Shown one piece after another: positions 46,999-58,750 of a DNA stretch of 64,000 nt; within the stretch, counting starts at the first letter, position 1; every line of letters starts with the position of its first letter. Position numbers and translations under genes: made by a program. The stretch is taken from contig FJUW01000033.1 in assembly GCA_900074885.1 (NCBI GenBank), positions 697,041-761,040 of the forward strand, given 5' to 3'. Origin of the DNA: Rhynchosporium graminicola (lineage: Eukaryota; Ascomycota; Leotiomycetes; Helotiales; Ploettnerulaceae). The notes under the pieces are model-generated. The model had not been told where the DNA came from. It did no database searches and saw only the letters and a list, made by a program, of their open reading frames with translations.

Positions 46999-49038
46999 TC
47001 AAACACATTTCCAAGCCTCCGGCTTCCTATAATTCGCCGGATCCACACAAGTATTCCTCGTCGGGTATTTGCAATGGTTTCTCTCCAGCTCCACACCCTG
47101 CGCTTTATCATTCTGCATATAAATCAGTAAAGTCTCTCCAGAAGACCACCAAACACCAGAGAAACATAAAGCAAAACCCACATTGAGATATTTGATCCCT
47201 GTAATAGTTTCCGGTGCATTCCCATTCTCCACCCAATCTACCATCCTCATCAGAACATTATTTTGCGGATGTGTAGAATAATTCGATTCGAGTTGGTTGC
47301 CGATCATGAAGGCACCATCGCCACCGCCGCAATGACCTAAGGAAGTTAGTTTCGTGTAGTCTTGTCTGTTTGTAGAAGAAAGTATGGTTGGATAGACAGG
47401 GATTACTTACCCATTCCCGAAACTCTAAAGAAGCGATAAAAGTCGTCCAGCTGGGATGAGTTCAGGCCCATTGTTCGAGATACTAAATTGTAGTACAAGG
47501 GACTGCTGTCGGATGTGATGATGGCGTCCATTAAGCCATGGTAATGTACTTTACAGGTCAGACATTTGGGGTCTCAAATCTGCAAAAGAAACAGCGCTCC
47601 TCGGAGACTCACGTAATTTACCACCTGCGTTCTGGAAAGCGGAGATATCTCCGTGCCATGTAGCAATATCAAAAGGATTCTGATCGCTTGCAAATTTGGC
47701 GTCCTGAATAGTGTAAGTTGCAGGATCCCATGTCGAGTCATCTAACACAAATATTAGTTTCGAATCTCATTATCCACCAGTAACAGAACCTCTAGATCCA
47801 GCTTCAAAGCCGACCGAATACTTACTCAGCACCACATAACGATACCAATCACTCGAATACGGAAACTCCCCTGCCGTGTAATAAGCCCTACTCGCCACAA
47901 GCTCACTACCAGGCTGCATTCTCGGATAAATCAACTTCCCATCCACACCATAATAATCCGTATAAATAGCTCTCACAGACTCAACCTGCTCTTTCCTTAA
48001 ACATCCCTCACTCGTCCCCGGGACGCAAAGCAACGCCTCAGGTCTAAAACTACAAAGTTCCGGATCCTCAATAACCCGATCTACCACGCCGTCTATCCCA
48101 TCACACTGTCTCATCACTTCGGGATACACAACCGCATCCCACTCTGGCACACTTACGAACCGAGGATCAGTTGCATCCTTCCCAAATAAAGTGTAGAATA
48201 ACGCACTCCAGCTCGAGAGATCGGGGAATTTCAGAGCGGGAGCACCGGCTACGACGCCATCGAAATCTTCGGGATAGGTTTGTACAGCCTTGAAACCTTG
48301 ACGGCCGCCGGTGCTGCAGCCTATATAATAGGATTTCTTATGAGTGCAGCCATAGAATGCCTCTGTGACCTTCTTTCCGATCACGACGCCGGTATGCATA
48401 CTTCGATCTGCAAAATCGTGGACGACTTCCGTGTTGTTTGCGAACGCCTATTTCGATTTGTAAGTTCGAAGCTCTTCAATAAAATACAACGAGAGATATG
48501 ACATGAAGCGAGAACTTACAAGACCTCTCGTCCCGTTATGTCCATTGTTAGCTCCTAGATCCAGATCATAAGCTTCCATCCTTCAATCTTGCTCCACAAC
48601 TACAACCTCAGAATACATACCAACAGTAGCAAACCCCAGCGCACTCGTATACGCCAAATCCGCATACTGGATACACCCACTAACGCCTCCATTTCCCGTA
48701 CTCAAGAATCTCCCCGTCCACTCTTGTCCCGGCAGCCACGCTTCAAGCGTAATACTACTTCTCTCACTCGTCTTGACTTCTATCGCCACACGACATAAAT
48801 TCACACTAATAATCTGACTGGTGTAGCCGCATGATGCGAGATCGTAATCTTGAGAAAGGGATATGTTTGTTCCGGCGGTGAGGTAGGTGGCGAAGTTAAT
48901 GGTTACGTTAGGGAGTGAGAGATTGTTGAGAGAAGAGCATGTGGAGGATGGGTCGGTGAGAATGCCGATTTCTGAAGCGTTGATGAGGGATGATGTGACG
49001 AGCGTTCCGAAGAGGAGAGTGATGGAGGGATTCTTCAT
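46999..49038 (-). CDS. Tannase / feruloyl esterase family carboxylesterase, secreted, six exons
   Basis: Exons are 48621-49038, 48520-48554, 47826-48447, 47613-47741, 47411-47548 and 46999-47336, giving 559 aa. Five introns of 64-78 bp have consensus sites, and all phases close, including a 35-nt micro-exon encoding ANNGHNGTRGL. A signal peptide (MKNPSITLLFGTLVTSS) starts the protein; ATG 49036-49038 is the first in frame. The family's CS-D-HC arrangement is complete: YYIGCSTGGRQG (Cys 195, nucleophile Ser 196), HYHGLMDAI (Asp about 409) and GMGHCGGGDGA (His 449, Cys 450), so a disulfide can bring Ser and His together as known for feruloyl esterase B and tannase. Function: extracellular hydrolysis of ferulic or gallic ester bonds in plant material; the choice between the two substrates cannot be made here. 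The gene looks intact. Confidence 0.93.
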
Positions 49039-49324
49039 CTTGGATGTCAATCGACAGATCTTAACCGGTCTCGAGCTTTCTGAGGAGCAAGATAAGTTGT
49101 TTCTTCTATATCGTCTCAGACCAGGAACGCAGAATCGGAACAGATCAAGCTTATTCTTTTAGAAGGCAAGCTGATTCAAACTCCAAAATTCAAACTCCAA
49201 ACTGAATAAATGCAAAACTCAAAGTCGAATGAGAGAAGATAAACGCAAGTCCTTAGACGAACTTAGGCGGGATATCTCTCAGCTTAGCCCCCACAGCTCT
49301 GCAACCTCGAGCCTACGGAGGTAG
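49039..49324. other. Promoter region of the tannase gene
   Basis: No feature beyond normal intergenic sequence was recognised. Confidence 0.4.
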
Positions 49325-49571
49325 AGATTGTCATATCTGATCTACGCAGGTACAGCGGTTAAAGCATTGTGCCCTGCTCGCCTAAGATTACAAGGCTCTT
49401 AACTAAATAGAGTAATACTATCACAACGCACTCGCTTGATCACATCAAGCTGATAATCTGTTTACTCCTATAACTAGATTAAGTAAAGAATCGAGACCCG
49501 CAGGATCCCCCTAGTCGAACAGGGACAATACTTAACCGCTGTACCTCCGAAGATTGTCATATCAAATCTAC
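49325..49571. mobile_element. Small palindromic element flanked by 21-bp direct repeats
   Basis: A 15-bp perfect inverted repeat AGGTACAGCGGTTAA (49348-49362) and its complement (49532-49546) bound a 200-bp core, and similarity continues inward for about 20 more bases on each arm (ATTGT.CCCTG.TCG). Outside, AGATTGTCATATC..ATCTAC occurs directly at both flanks (49325-49345 and 49551-49571), like a long target duplication. The right arm, read on the minus strand, resembles a degraded tRNA (CCCT/AGGG stem around TTCGAC). The element could be a MITE or tRNA-derived SINE remnant. Confidence 0.45.
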
Positions 49572-50313
49572 ATTACCCAGAGAAAAGCCCATCCATATCA
49601 CACACAAATCTCCCGTCCTCAGCAACCGCTCCTCCTCATATCCCCATCCCTTCCCCACTCCGCTCCCTCCATCTGCATATTCATACTTTCGACCAGCCAA
49701 CGGCCCGCACCTAAAACCAAAAAAGCATCAAGAGCCGTCCTGTCGATCCCCCACATCCCATCCTACGCATGCAACGCATGAGAACTCCGCACTCTTCAAG
49801 AAAACTCCATACCCGTCAAGGCGGGGAACCTGGAAAAGGCATCCATCATAGCATTGCTTGGCTTGGCTTGGCTTGGCTGAACTTGTCCTCCCCGAAAGTC
49901 GACGGGGTTGGATGGATAAATGCGGATTGGATGGCTGGTGTAGGGGGATTTTCTGAACCTGATGAAGGACGGGGATACCGACGAATGAGAAATAGAGACA
50001 CTTCGTCTTGCTTCCACAGATGACTTCAACGTCACACTTAAAATCGTGACTTCAGGAGTCAAAACACAAAGGCATGGATGGAATCGTGTCATGTAAAATA
50101 GGGTTCTTTCCGTTTGTATCTTCCTATCAATATACAGGTATTAACCCAAAAGCTATGTTCGCCATTGGAAAATCTACAAGGCACAGAAACGCTGCTCAGA
50201 ATAACTCGCAAAACAGACAATCTGCAGAAAATTGTCATCCGAACGCCATCCTATGTCAGAATCTATTTCATCTCTTTTCCCTCCCATCATCAATTGTTCC
50301 TGTCTGCATCTAC
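49572..50313. other. 3' flank of FAS1, no gene seen
   Basis: C/T-rich sequence followed by a short GCTTG microsatellite run near 49857-49877. No coding support. Confidence 0.4.
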
Positions 50314-53300
50314 CTAAGCACCATTCACAGCGGTCGTACCATTGACCCCGTTAGTATGCGGCTCCTCGTACTTCTCCCAGTTGGCCAAGATAGCACCAAT
50401 CTTCGGCGAGTTCGTCAGTCTGTAGACATCCTCGAAGTACTCCTTGGTCAACTCAAATGGACGAGCAGTGACGTTGGGAATGTATTTTCCAATCAACTTG
50501 CTGGGATCGATGGTGGTCTTGTTGATCTTCTTGAGCAAGAAGGATCGGAAGGGCTTGACACCTGAGCGCAAGAATGTCGAATGGAAAGGCACGTCGATAC
50601 CCTTGAGAGGGATAGTGGCAAATCCTCTTTGGAGCTCCAGAGGTTTGGGCTTCTCTTCTGTTTGCTTTGCGCAACCTTGGACTATCTCGACAAGGTGTGC
50701 TTTCACATCCTCGAGAGAAAGGGTTTGCATTAACTGCTGGATGTCGATCTTTTGTGCCTTGAGGTAGTTGGTAACACCTGTCAGGGTGTCGAGGGCACGA
50801 AGGTCACCAGCGCAGACGTATTGCATGTTGGCGATGTTGTAGTTGACGATCTCCAAAAGCCATCCAGTCTCCTCGGCAATATTCTCAACAACGTATTGAA
50901 GAGCTTGCTCGTTGAAGGTCTTGGAGATCCTGCTTGGGTTGACAGCGCACATGGAGTAGTTGGATCGACCAGTTTCGTCACGCTCAACGGCAACTTGCAT
51001 AGTGAGACCTCTGTAGAAAACAACAGCAACCAAACTCTCAATAGGCATGACATCAGCCAGGGCAGCAAGAGCAGAGTACTCTCCGAGAGAGTGACCTGCG
51101 AAACTGCTGTCTCGTTGAACAAGTCCTTTGGAGCGCATATCCTCGAAACTTGCCTTCTCCATGAGGGTCAAGGCGGGTTGTGTGAACTGGGTAGCAGATA
51201 GAAGACCTGTAGGCGATCGGTAGGTGTATGAGGTGGTGTTCTCATCAATGTCTTTGAAGATCTTCTCGGATTTGGTGGTTCCATCAGAAGCAACAGTCTC
51301 AAATGTCATCGACATGTAGTTCTGACGAATTGCTTTACCACGAGGTCCACCAAAGTAGATAGTGAGCTCCTTGGGGTTGTTCTTGACAATGTTGGTGATT
51401 GCGAAACCTGATTCTGTCAGTAAATCAACAACCTAATTAAGTATAGAAAAACATACCATAGTTGTCCAAGAAATGCTTATCAGCTCTATCCCAAACCTCT
51501 TTGGCTACAGGACTGCTTGCATAAAGCTCCATACCCATGCCCTGTTCTTGAGAACCCTGTCCAGTGAAGACGTATGCCGATACTGGCTGCTCGACTTCAG
51601 CCTCACCCAGCAAGACTTTATCCTCCGTCTCCTTGTTGCTAACCTCAACCTTGATGATCTTGCGACCAGCAACCATACCTACGTGTTGAAGCCTAACCTC
51701 AATCTCGTCGTTGGGAAGAACCATTCCTGTGAGTTGAGCGTGGAAACTGCGCACACGGCCAACGTTGTTCTCAGCAGCCCAGGTCTCAACCAAGCTTCGC
51801 ACAGCGGCGCTAGAGTACATGCCGTGGGTGATAGTACCTGGCAGGCTTGCGTAGCTGGAGAAAACTCGTGATACGTGAATAGGATTGTAATCACCGGAAA
51901 CGCGGGCATATGTCTCGTTGGATGCAGGGGCTCTGAGCTGGAGTGGAGACTTGCCACTGAGAGGGATTGGATTTTCGAAATTGACCGGCTGCTCAATAGA
52001 AGAACCATGTCTCTGAAGGTAGTCGATAACTGGGTTACCGTGGGAGACACCAGCCTCATATTCGACACTGGCGACTTGAATGATCTCCTTGGTTGGCAGC
52101 TCGAGGAGCACTTGACCTCTAGTTTCAACGCTGCTGTAGACAGTCTCATTCTTGAATCTGATGAGACTTTGTAAGCGGAAGGTCAAGGTTTGACCGAGGA
52201 GCTCGTGATCTGGCTCGTCCAGATTAAACCACTCCTTGGATCTGAGAACGGCAACATCCTTGCTGGTGGCAAGGTGGATTTGCATTGGTGTCTCGTTCTT
52301 GCGCTGGAAGGTGTTCTCGAAATCGGTGTATGCTCCACGATACAAGAACTGTGATGTGACCTCCATGACTGGGCGACCCTCACGAGTAATGGTTCCGCAT
52401 ACTTCGACCATCTTTCCAGAAGCCTGGTTGATGACGGCATTGACGCGAGCAGTGGTTTCAACTTCATCGTTCTTCTTCAGTGGCTCAGCGCCAGGCAGCA
52501 TACGGAAACCGTTAGAAAGATGTACGAGCTTGAGAAGATCTCCATCAATAGTTCTAGGGAAGATTGGCTTGGTGATAGCCTTCCACCCGACAACGATGGC
52601 GAAATCCATAGGAGCGTATACCTCCTTCCCGGGGCGATCAACGAAAGCTTCACCGGTGTTACCAACAGCGTGTACGAAGTCGTTGATTGCCTCGCTTGTA
52701 ATCTTCGCTTTTCCACCATTGAAGGTTCCGGTAACTGGTGCATCGAGATCAAGAGTCTCATTTCCGAACCATGCACGCCAGTAGAACTCCTTGATCCGGT
52801 CATTGCGGTCTTCCATGACTTCTCGAATCGGTGCATACCCAGCCTCTGGGTGGTAAGTGAACTTAAGTGGTAAAGACACTGCCTTTCCAACAGCGGTAGT
52901 GTCTTTGATCATGTTGACCAAGATTTCATTCTTACCAGTGAGTTGCACGTTGATGACCTCAACATAGTGATTTGGTCTGGGTTGCTCCTTGACTGTAATG
53001 ACAGTCTTTGAAGGCTCATCGGCATTTGTAATTTCGACGAAGAGGCCACGAACCGGGGCGAAGATTCGCTTCATAGGATTGGTCTGGAACTTCTTGCCTT
53101 GGACGAAAACCTCTGAAGCGAAAAGGGCATAACGCCATGAGCGCTTGTTACCAGCAAGGAGGGTCAACCATGACTCCAAAGATGGAAGAGTAGCACCAGC
53201 TGCTGATGCAAGACGGTAAGTTGTCTTGTTATTGTCTTCCGAGATAGTGAGGCCTTCGACATCGAGCTCTGGTTCAGACTCAATGAGCTTGCCACCGAAG

Positions 53301-56300
53301 TATTCAGTGGTGGGAATGCTCGATTCATCGTCACCGTAGAACTCCGTGGTAAGTCCCTTGATGTGGTCCTGATGGATGCCGTCCAGAATCTCTTGAATGG
53401 GCTCATCCACAACCTTCGAATACTTAACGGCAGTAGGACCCTGCAAGATACAAGTACGGCCGACATCCTGGTCAATGACAGCCTCGAGGTCCTCGGATTG
53501 CCAAAGGGAATCTTTCTTGAAGTAAAACTCGAAGTTCTCATCGAGCGAAGGTACGAAAGTAGTCGGTTTCTGGCCGCGGCGTTGGCAAAGAAGAAGGAAG
53601 TGTTGCACGTCCTGCGCGTTGATCAACTGAGTCTCACACTCAGGGTAGGCGGCCAGGATTCTTTTGACTGTTGGGTATGGATTATCAAGCTCGGAATAGC
53701 TCTGGAGTAGAGATGGCTGTCCTGCACCGATGGTGAAGCGCTCTTCTACACGTCGAATGAAGTCTCCAGTGAGCTTCTCGTACGATTTGTCGATCCAGCG
53801 AGACTCGTGTTGGACATACATCAAGTCGACCATGCGGCGGACAACTTCTCCGTAAGTCATATCCTCGAGATCAACGGTCTCGCCATCTTTGTTGCGACCA
53901 AACCAGACCTTTTGGAAGTCGTCATTCAGTTTCTTGATGATGTAGTCGCGGTTCTTCTTCAGCTCAGGCACGCGTTTCTCCTTTGGTAGGGAGAAAATCT
54001 TCGCATCCATCTCCGCCCAGAACTTGACACCACGAGTCGCCAACTTGTGAATTGGTTCGCCCATCTCAGATCTGACAGTGATGACACCACCAGCCGGGCC
54101 CTTGTAGGTCTTCTCCCACTGAGCGTCATCAACACCTTCTGCTTCAGTGATGGCTTTCTTGGCGTTCTTGCTTGTATGTGCCTCCTTCGCAGTCATCATG
54201 CGACTGCCGAAGAGACATCCATCGAATGGCATTGGTGGGTATCCATAGTTGCCAGACCAGGCGCCAGTAATGTATGGGTAAGTATCTTCCGACCCACCAA
54301 AACCACTGCCTGCTACAAGAATGATGTTATCGCATCTTCTAATGCGGCCATACATTTGCAGAATTGGCTGATGGAAATCCTCAAAAGAATGATGCCCACC
54401 ACCACGACCACCAGTCCATTGCAGAATGACAGGGAATGTTGGATTGGCCTTCGCAATGTTGATGACAGCCTGAATTGCCTCGCCAGATCCTGGCTTAAAT
54501 GCAATGTGCTTAAGTCCAAGAGTTTCGATATATTCTGTAGCTACGTCGATAGACGGAACACCAGCTCCGATGGTCAGTCCTTCGATCGGAACACCTTCCG
54601 CACGCAACTGAGCAACGAGAGGGATTTGCCATTGCATGGCGCGAGGGTTGATATAAATCAAGTTGATGGTAATACCACGTCCAGCGGGAATGGCATTTTC
54701 AATCTTCTTCAGAGCCTCAGTCATTGTCCTGGCATTATAATAACCACCTCCAGCCAACTCAATCTGGTAACCAGCGTTCATAGTTGCTGCAACAAAGTCC
54801 CATTGAACTGTACATGGCGTCATACCGGCGACCATAACAGGTGGAACACCGAGAAGTCGACTCATTTTTGTATCAACGAATGTCTTTCCGGTGGACGTCT
54901 TAATTAAGCGAGGGCCGTGCTCCTTGACCCAATCGACAGCGTACTTGACAGCGTGCTCTTCATCACGATCGAAGAGCTCGGGCTTGTAGCCAACTTCTGG
55001 AACAGTTCCATCGATGGAACCAGCCAAAATCACCCGGACGCCAGTTCCATCCTTGTTGCGGCTGGTCAAGACACCAAGTCCAGAAATGCCACCTGGACCG
55101 AAATCTAGGATGTGTGTAGCATCAGGGAAGATGGTAGCTTTCTCCCAGTTGACGGGATCGTGGGTAATCATCCGGACGATAGCAGGAACGATATTACCGT
55201 TGACCTCTTCACGGATGTCTTTGCCAGTGTTGGTGTTGTAGACAGGGATTGCAAGAGATTTGCTGAGAATCTGTACATCTTTGAGATCTTCATCGATGTG
55301 AGCTGTGGCTTCGGTGAGATATTTGCTGTGGAAAGGAGAGGTGATTGGCAAGAATCTGTTGGCGAATCGAACCTTACGGTCTGTGAAAGGAATACGAGTC
55401 TGATCAAGACCAGTTGGGGCCTTAACCTTTCGCAGTTGCAGATTTAGACCATAGAGCGAAATCGGAGGACCAGTAACAACCATGTTACGAGCACTGTTGA
55501 TTAAAGAGATCGAGATGTGTCTATCCTCTGGAAGGTATTGATTTGTGGCATCGATATGTTCCTGGACTTGCGCTTGGGAAAGATCCCGAATGCTCAGCAT
55601 GGGGGTTGGCATGCCTTCGCCATTATCGATTGAGTCTTGTAGGACCGAAGGTGCGAGGGAGGTTCTTGGATATGCTTGCTGACTTCGGGAACCGATCCAG
55701 AACAGTATAGTAACTGCGGAAATGGCAATGTCGTCAAATGAGTCCCATGAGTCTGCAGCAGATGTAGCAGCAGCCAAAACAATTCCTTGAGAGTGACCTG
55801 TCGTTCCACTGATTCTTTCACGGAATTGACCTGGAGTAAGACCCAGAACTTTGCAAGTAACTGCATAGTGGGCAAGCTGAACAAGACCAATCAATGGGAA
55901 ACTGACTGGGGCTGAAACCATGTAATCCACATCAGGAGTCGCTTCTGGGTGTTGTAGCCATGTCATAACATCCAGACCTTTCGAATAGAGCTTCTCGGCT
56001 CTGGGATCCCTTGAAAGTGTTTGCAAAAGCTCTGCCGACGAGACAATCAATTCCTCCACAAATGAGGGGTACGTTTGGTACAATTCTCGGAGCTCGTCAA
56101 AGTACTCCTCGATATTTCCTTGTCCGCCAAAGATACTGTAAATTGTCGCAGTCTCGTCAGCCGCGCGCGAGAGAGCGGATTCATGAGGCTTGATGGCCCG
56201 TCCGGATGCCGCACGAGCTGCATAGTAACTTCGCACAACCTCGAGCTTTTTGGCGTTGATTCCGGGGAGAGTTGCTGCCAAAGCGTGGACTTCGTTACCT

Positions 56301-56644
56301 CTCAGAAATGCTCTTTCGAACTCGTTGATGACGTGCTTGAGGACATCCTCGTATGAGCCTTGTGCATCATCCTCCCCTTCTTCGACATCCTGTGCAACGA
56401 ATCCGAGATAGCGTGCTACGAGCTCTGCTACTGAAGATGGTTCGTCGTCTTGTGCTAATTCGTCTGTTGGGGCGGGGAGAGAAGCGAGGAATCGCTCCTT
56501 GATCTGCGCAGCATGGAAATGAAGATTTGTGGGTATTAAGAAGGAGTGCTCGAGGGAGCCGTGTGTAAGAACGAGGGGTCGGAGGGAGGAGGAGGATCGT
56601 GGCGTCGAGACACCGGTTTGAGCGCCTGTTGAGGTTCCGTACAT
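50314..56644 (-). CDS. FAS1: Fatty acid synthase beta subunit (FAS1)
   Basis: Exons are 51457-56644 and 50314-51413, giving 2,095 aa. The 43-bp intron (GTATGT, ACTGAC, CAG) splits a Glu codon. Domain order as in yeast Fas1: acetyltransferase (TTGHSQG, nucleophile Ser 285), enoyl reductase TIM barrel ([20 protein letters not shown], then [18 protein letters not shown] and [10 protein letters not shown]), dehydratase and double-hotdog region (middle to about residue 1650, [11 protein letters not shown]), and the malonyl/palmitoyl transferase ([17 protein letters not shown] VFTGQGSQ and [15 protein letters not shown], Ser about 1838). The length equals that of the family. It forms the alpha6-beta6 cytosolic synthase with FAS2, loading acetyl and malonyl groups, dehydrating and reducing intermediates, and releasing palmitoyl/stearoyl-CoA. 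The gene is head-to-head with FAS2 and probably co-regulated. No defects seen. Confidence 0.97.
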
Positions 56645-58107
56645 GGTGGAGAATTATTCAGAGGTGTTTTCCAATACTGTCTGAATTTGCAAATGTTAGC
56701 AATTGCCAGTACAGAAGACTTTCGAGCTCAATCCTGACCAATTGCGTGTTCTCCTGATTCTCAATGAAGAGCAGGAGTCAAAAAGACCAAATTGGGGCTG
56801 CGAGAAGCAGCGGGTGAAGATATTTCAAATCACCAAGTAATAAGTGTGTTCTACACCTGCCTATCAGTGTAGATATGGTCGCTGTAAATCAAAGGAAAGA
56901 ACGTTTTGTGATGAGACAGGGGATTGGGGTTTGGTAGTGAGTGAGGAGAATGGTTTGAGTGAAGCAGAAGAGTAGAGTAGGAGCATTCGACTGCGAGTAT
57001 GTAGTAAAAATCAATTCGCGATATCTGCAACTAGGACTCAGGTGGTGTGGTGTGTCCAGCTCGACAATGGAGCTCGTCGGCCTCAACGTAAACTCAACCC
57101 AACTCGCCAAAAATGTGCAGGGGCTAGAGACCCGCTAATTAGAAATAGCAGAACATGTTGGGCGTAGATCCCGGGCGATGGCTGCAGCGACGCCACACCC
57201 CACCAACAGTACTGTACTGTACTGTACTGAGAGGCAGATTGATTGATTGATTGACTGATTGACAAAAAATGGTGTGGAGGGATTATAAGTACAAATGCAC
57301 AATAGTGTCGAGTACAGAGTGTACAGAGAGAGACATTTAGAGACTTGACTGTGGCTACTTTGTGGAAGGCAGTTAGAGCATCAGGATCAGGGCTACCTTA
57401 CTACTACAGCTATTTCGTTCTACAGAGTAGTCTGTAGCATACTTATACCATGCATGAGTGAGCGAGCATCAAGATTCAGTCAGAATCACTCACCCATTCC
57501 AGACCATAATTCCAAAGGCCAGTCCAAAGTACAGCGTGTAGAAAAGCAAATCACCTTGTACCCTGAAGTCTGGTACAGTAGCTGTTGGTACATCGTGAGT
57601 TCGTGAACCATTGTCAGCCAGCCTTCTCTCCGCTCGGTCAGTAAACAAATAGGCGATATTTTTATTGCCGGGTCATAGTGTTGGGATAACACGTATTCAC
57701 GACATAACCTGTACAGAATGCTCAAGAACCTCCGGTTAGTAATCATTGCCGACGGCCACTAGACTCGTAAGGTGCAAATATTTTGCCGGTCCATTCGTCC
57801 TTTGGTGATGGTGCCAAAGTTGCAAAGGCTGACATGACAAGACTTTTTATCCATCGTGCACTGTGCACTCGGTATACTTATATTGTGGAGAGAGAAGTGG
57901 CATGTTTTAATGGGACTGTTGATGTGCCCAGCCACAGTAGCGAGGATCAAGAATAGGGGTCACCAAAATGAAACAAGCCATTATTTGCCAACTGCCTAGT
58001 CCTTTCGACCTGAGGCTTTATCGTGATAATTGACGGCAGGGGAGAGATGCAAATTGCTGAGAGAGATGCAGATGTACATGCGGAATCTATATGGGATCCT
58101 GGTGGCC

Positions 58108-58113
58108 CCTCGG
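58108..58113 (+). promoter_or_regulatory. CCTCGG motif (candidate FarA/FarB fatty-acid regulator site)
   Basis: CCTCGG is the known core bound by Aspergillus FarA/FarB and related Zn-cluster factors that control fatty-acid genes. Here it lies about 640 bp upstream of FAS2. A six-base motif can occur by chance. Confidence 0.4.
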
Positions 58114-58309
58114 CGAATTTTGAGTCTCTCGAAAGTCCCAAGCGGACGACCAAAAAGTTGAGATTCGAATTAGGTCGCTGCCGTTGGACCGACTTCGTGC
58201 GTGCATTGCATTCATTCATTGTACAGTATTGTACTCCGTAGCACCAGCTAGGATGCAGCCCAGGAACAGTTTGGACTGGGATGCTCGCATGCGTCCTGAA
58301 CTAAGCCCG

Positions 58310-58315
58310 CCTCGG
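58310..58315 (+). promoter_or_regulatory. Second CCTCGG motif
   Basis: It lies about 440 bp upstream of the FAS2 start and 200 bp from the first copy, in the same orientation. Two copies in one FAS promoter strengthen the regulatory reading slightly. Confidence 0.4.
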
Positions 58316-58750
58316 CCTAGCTAGCCTGACTCTGTTGAGACTCCAGCGAAATATGTTCGTTCAACGAGGCTAGGCAGGCCAAATGTGATCAAGCCAACTC
58401 GAGGATCATCACTGATAGCTTCCTCCTCTTCTCTCTCCATACCACTCACTTCCTTCTTCTACAGCCATATCCTATCATCAAACTTTTGGTCTCTACAGAT
58501 CAATTGTCCTTTTCCAAACTACTCTCTCTTTTAAATCACTCCTCTACCTCTACACATATTCTCTGCTGTAATTTGTCGCTTGCTTGTTTCTCGCAATTCC
58601 CCATACGCACTACTCGGAAATTTCAAATTACACTAGACGCTACAACTGCCAACTCGAAGGCGACCTATTCGATCCATTGTCCTACAAACTCGAACCTCTG
58701 ATACCTCTTGATACCCGTCATAACGTCTGCGGACGTCAAAATCCTTCAGC

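Larger units (their letters stand above)
56645..58750. promoter_or_regulatory. FAS1/FAS2 shared divergent promoter region (2.1 kb)
   Basis: This lies between the two start codons. It contains two CCTCGG motifs, (TACTG)n at about 57208-57230 and a GATT-type run at about 57237-57261. A pyrimidine-rich leader (CCTCTTCTCTCTCC and following, about 58420-58610) precedes the FAS2 start. No coding gene is supported inside. Confidence 0.7.

Noticed and set aside
54047..54907. 286-codon plus-strand frame inside FAS1
   Set aside because: It is antisense to the well-supported enoyl-reductase region of FAS1; it is an open frame caused by codon usage, not an independent gene.
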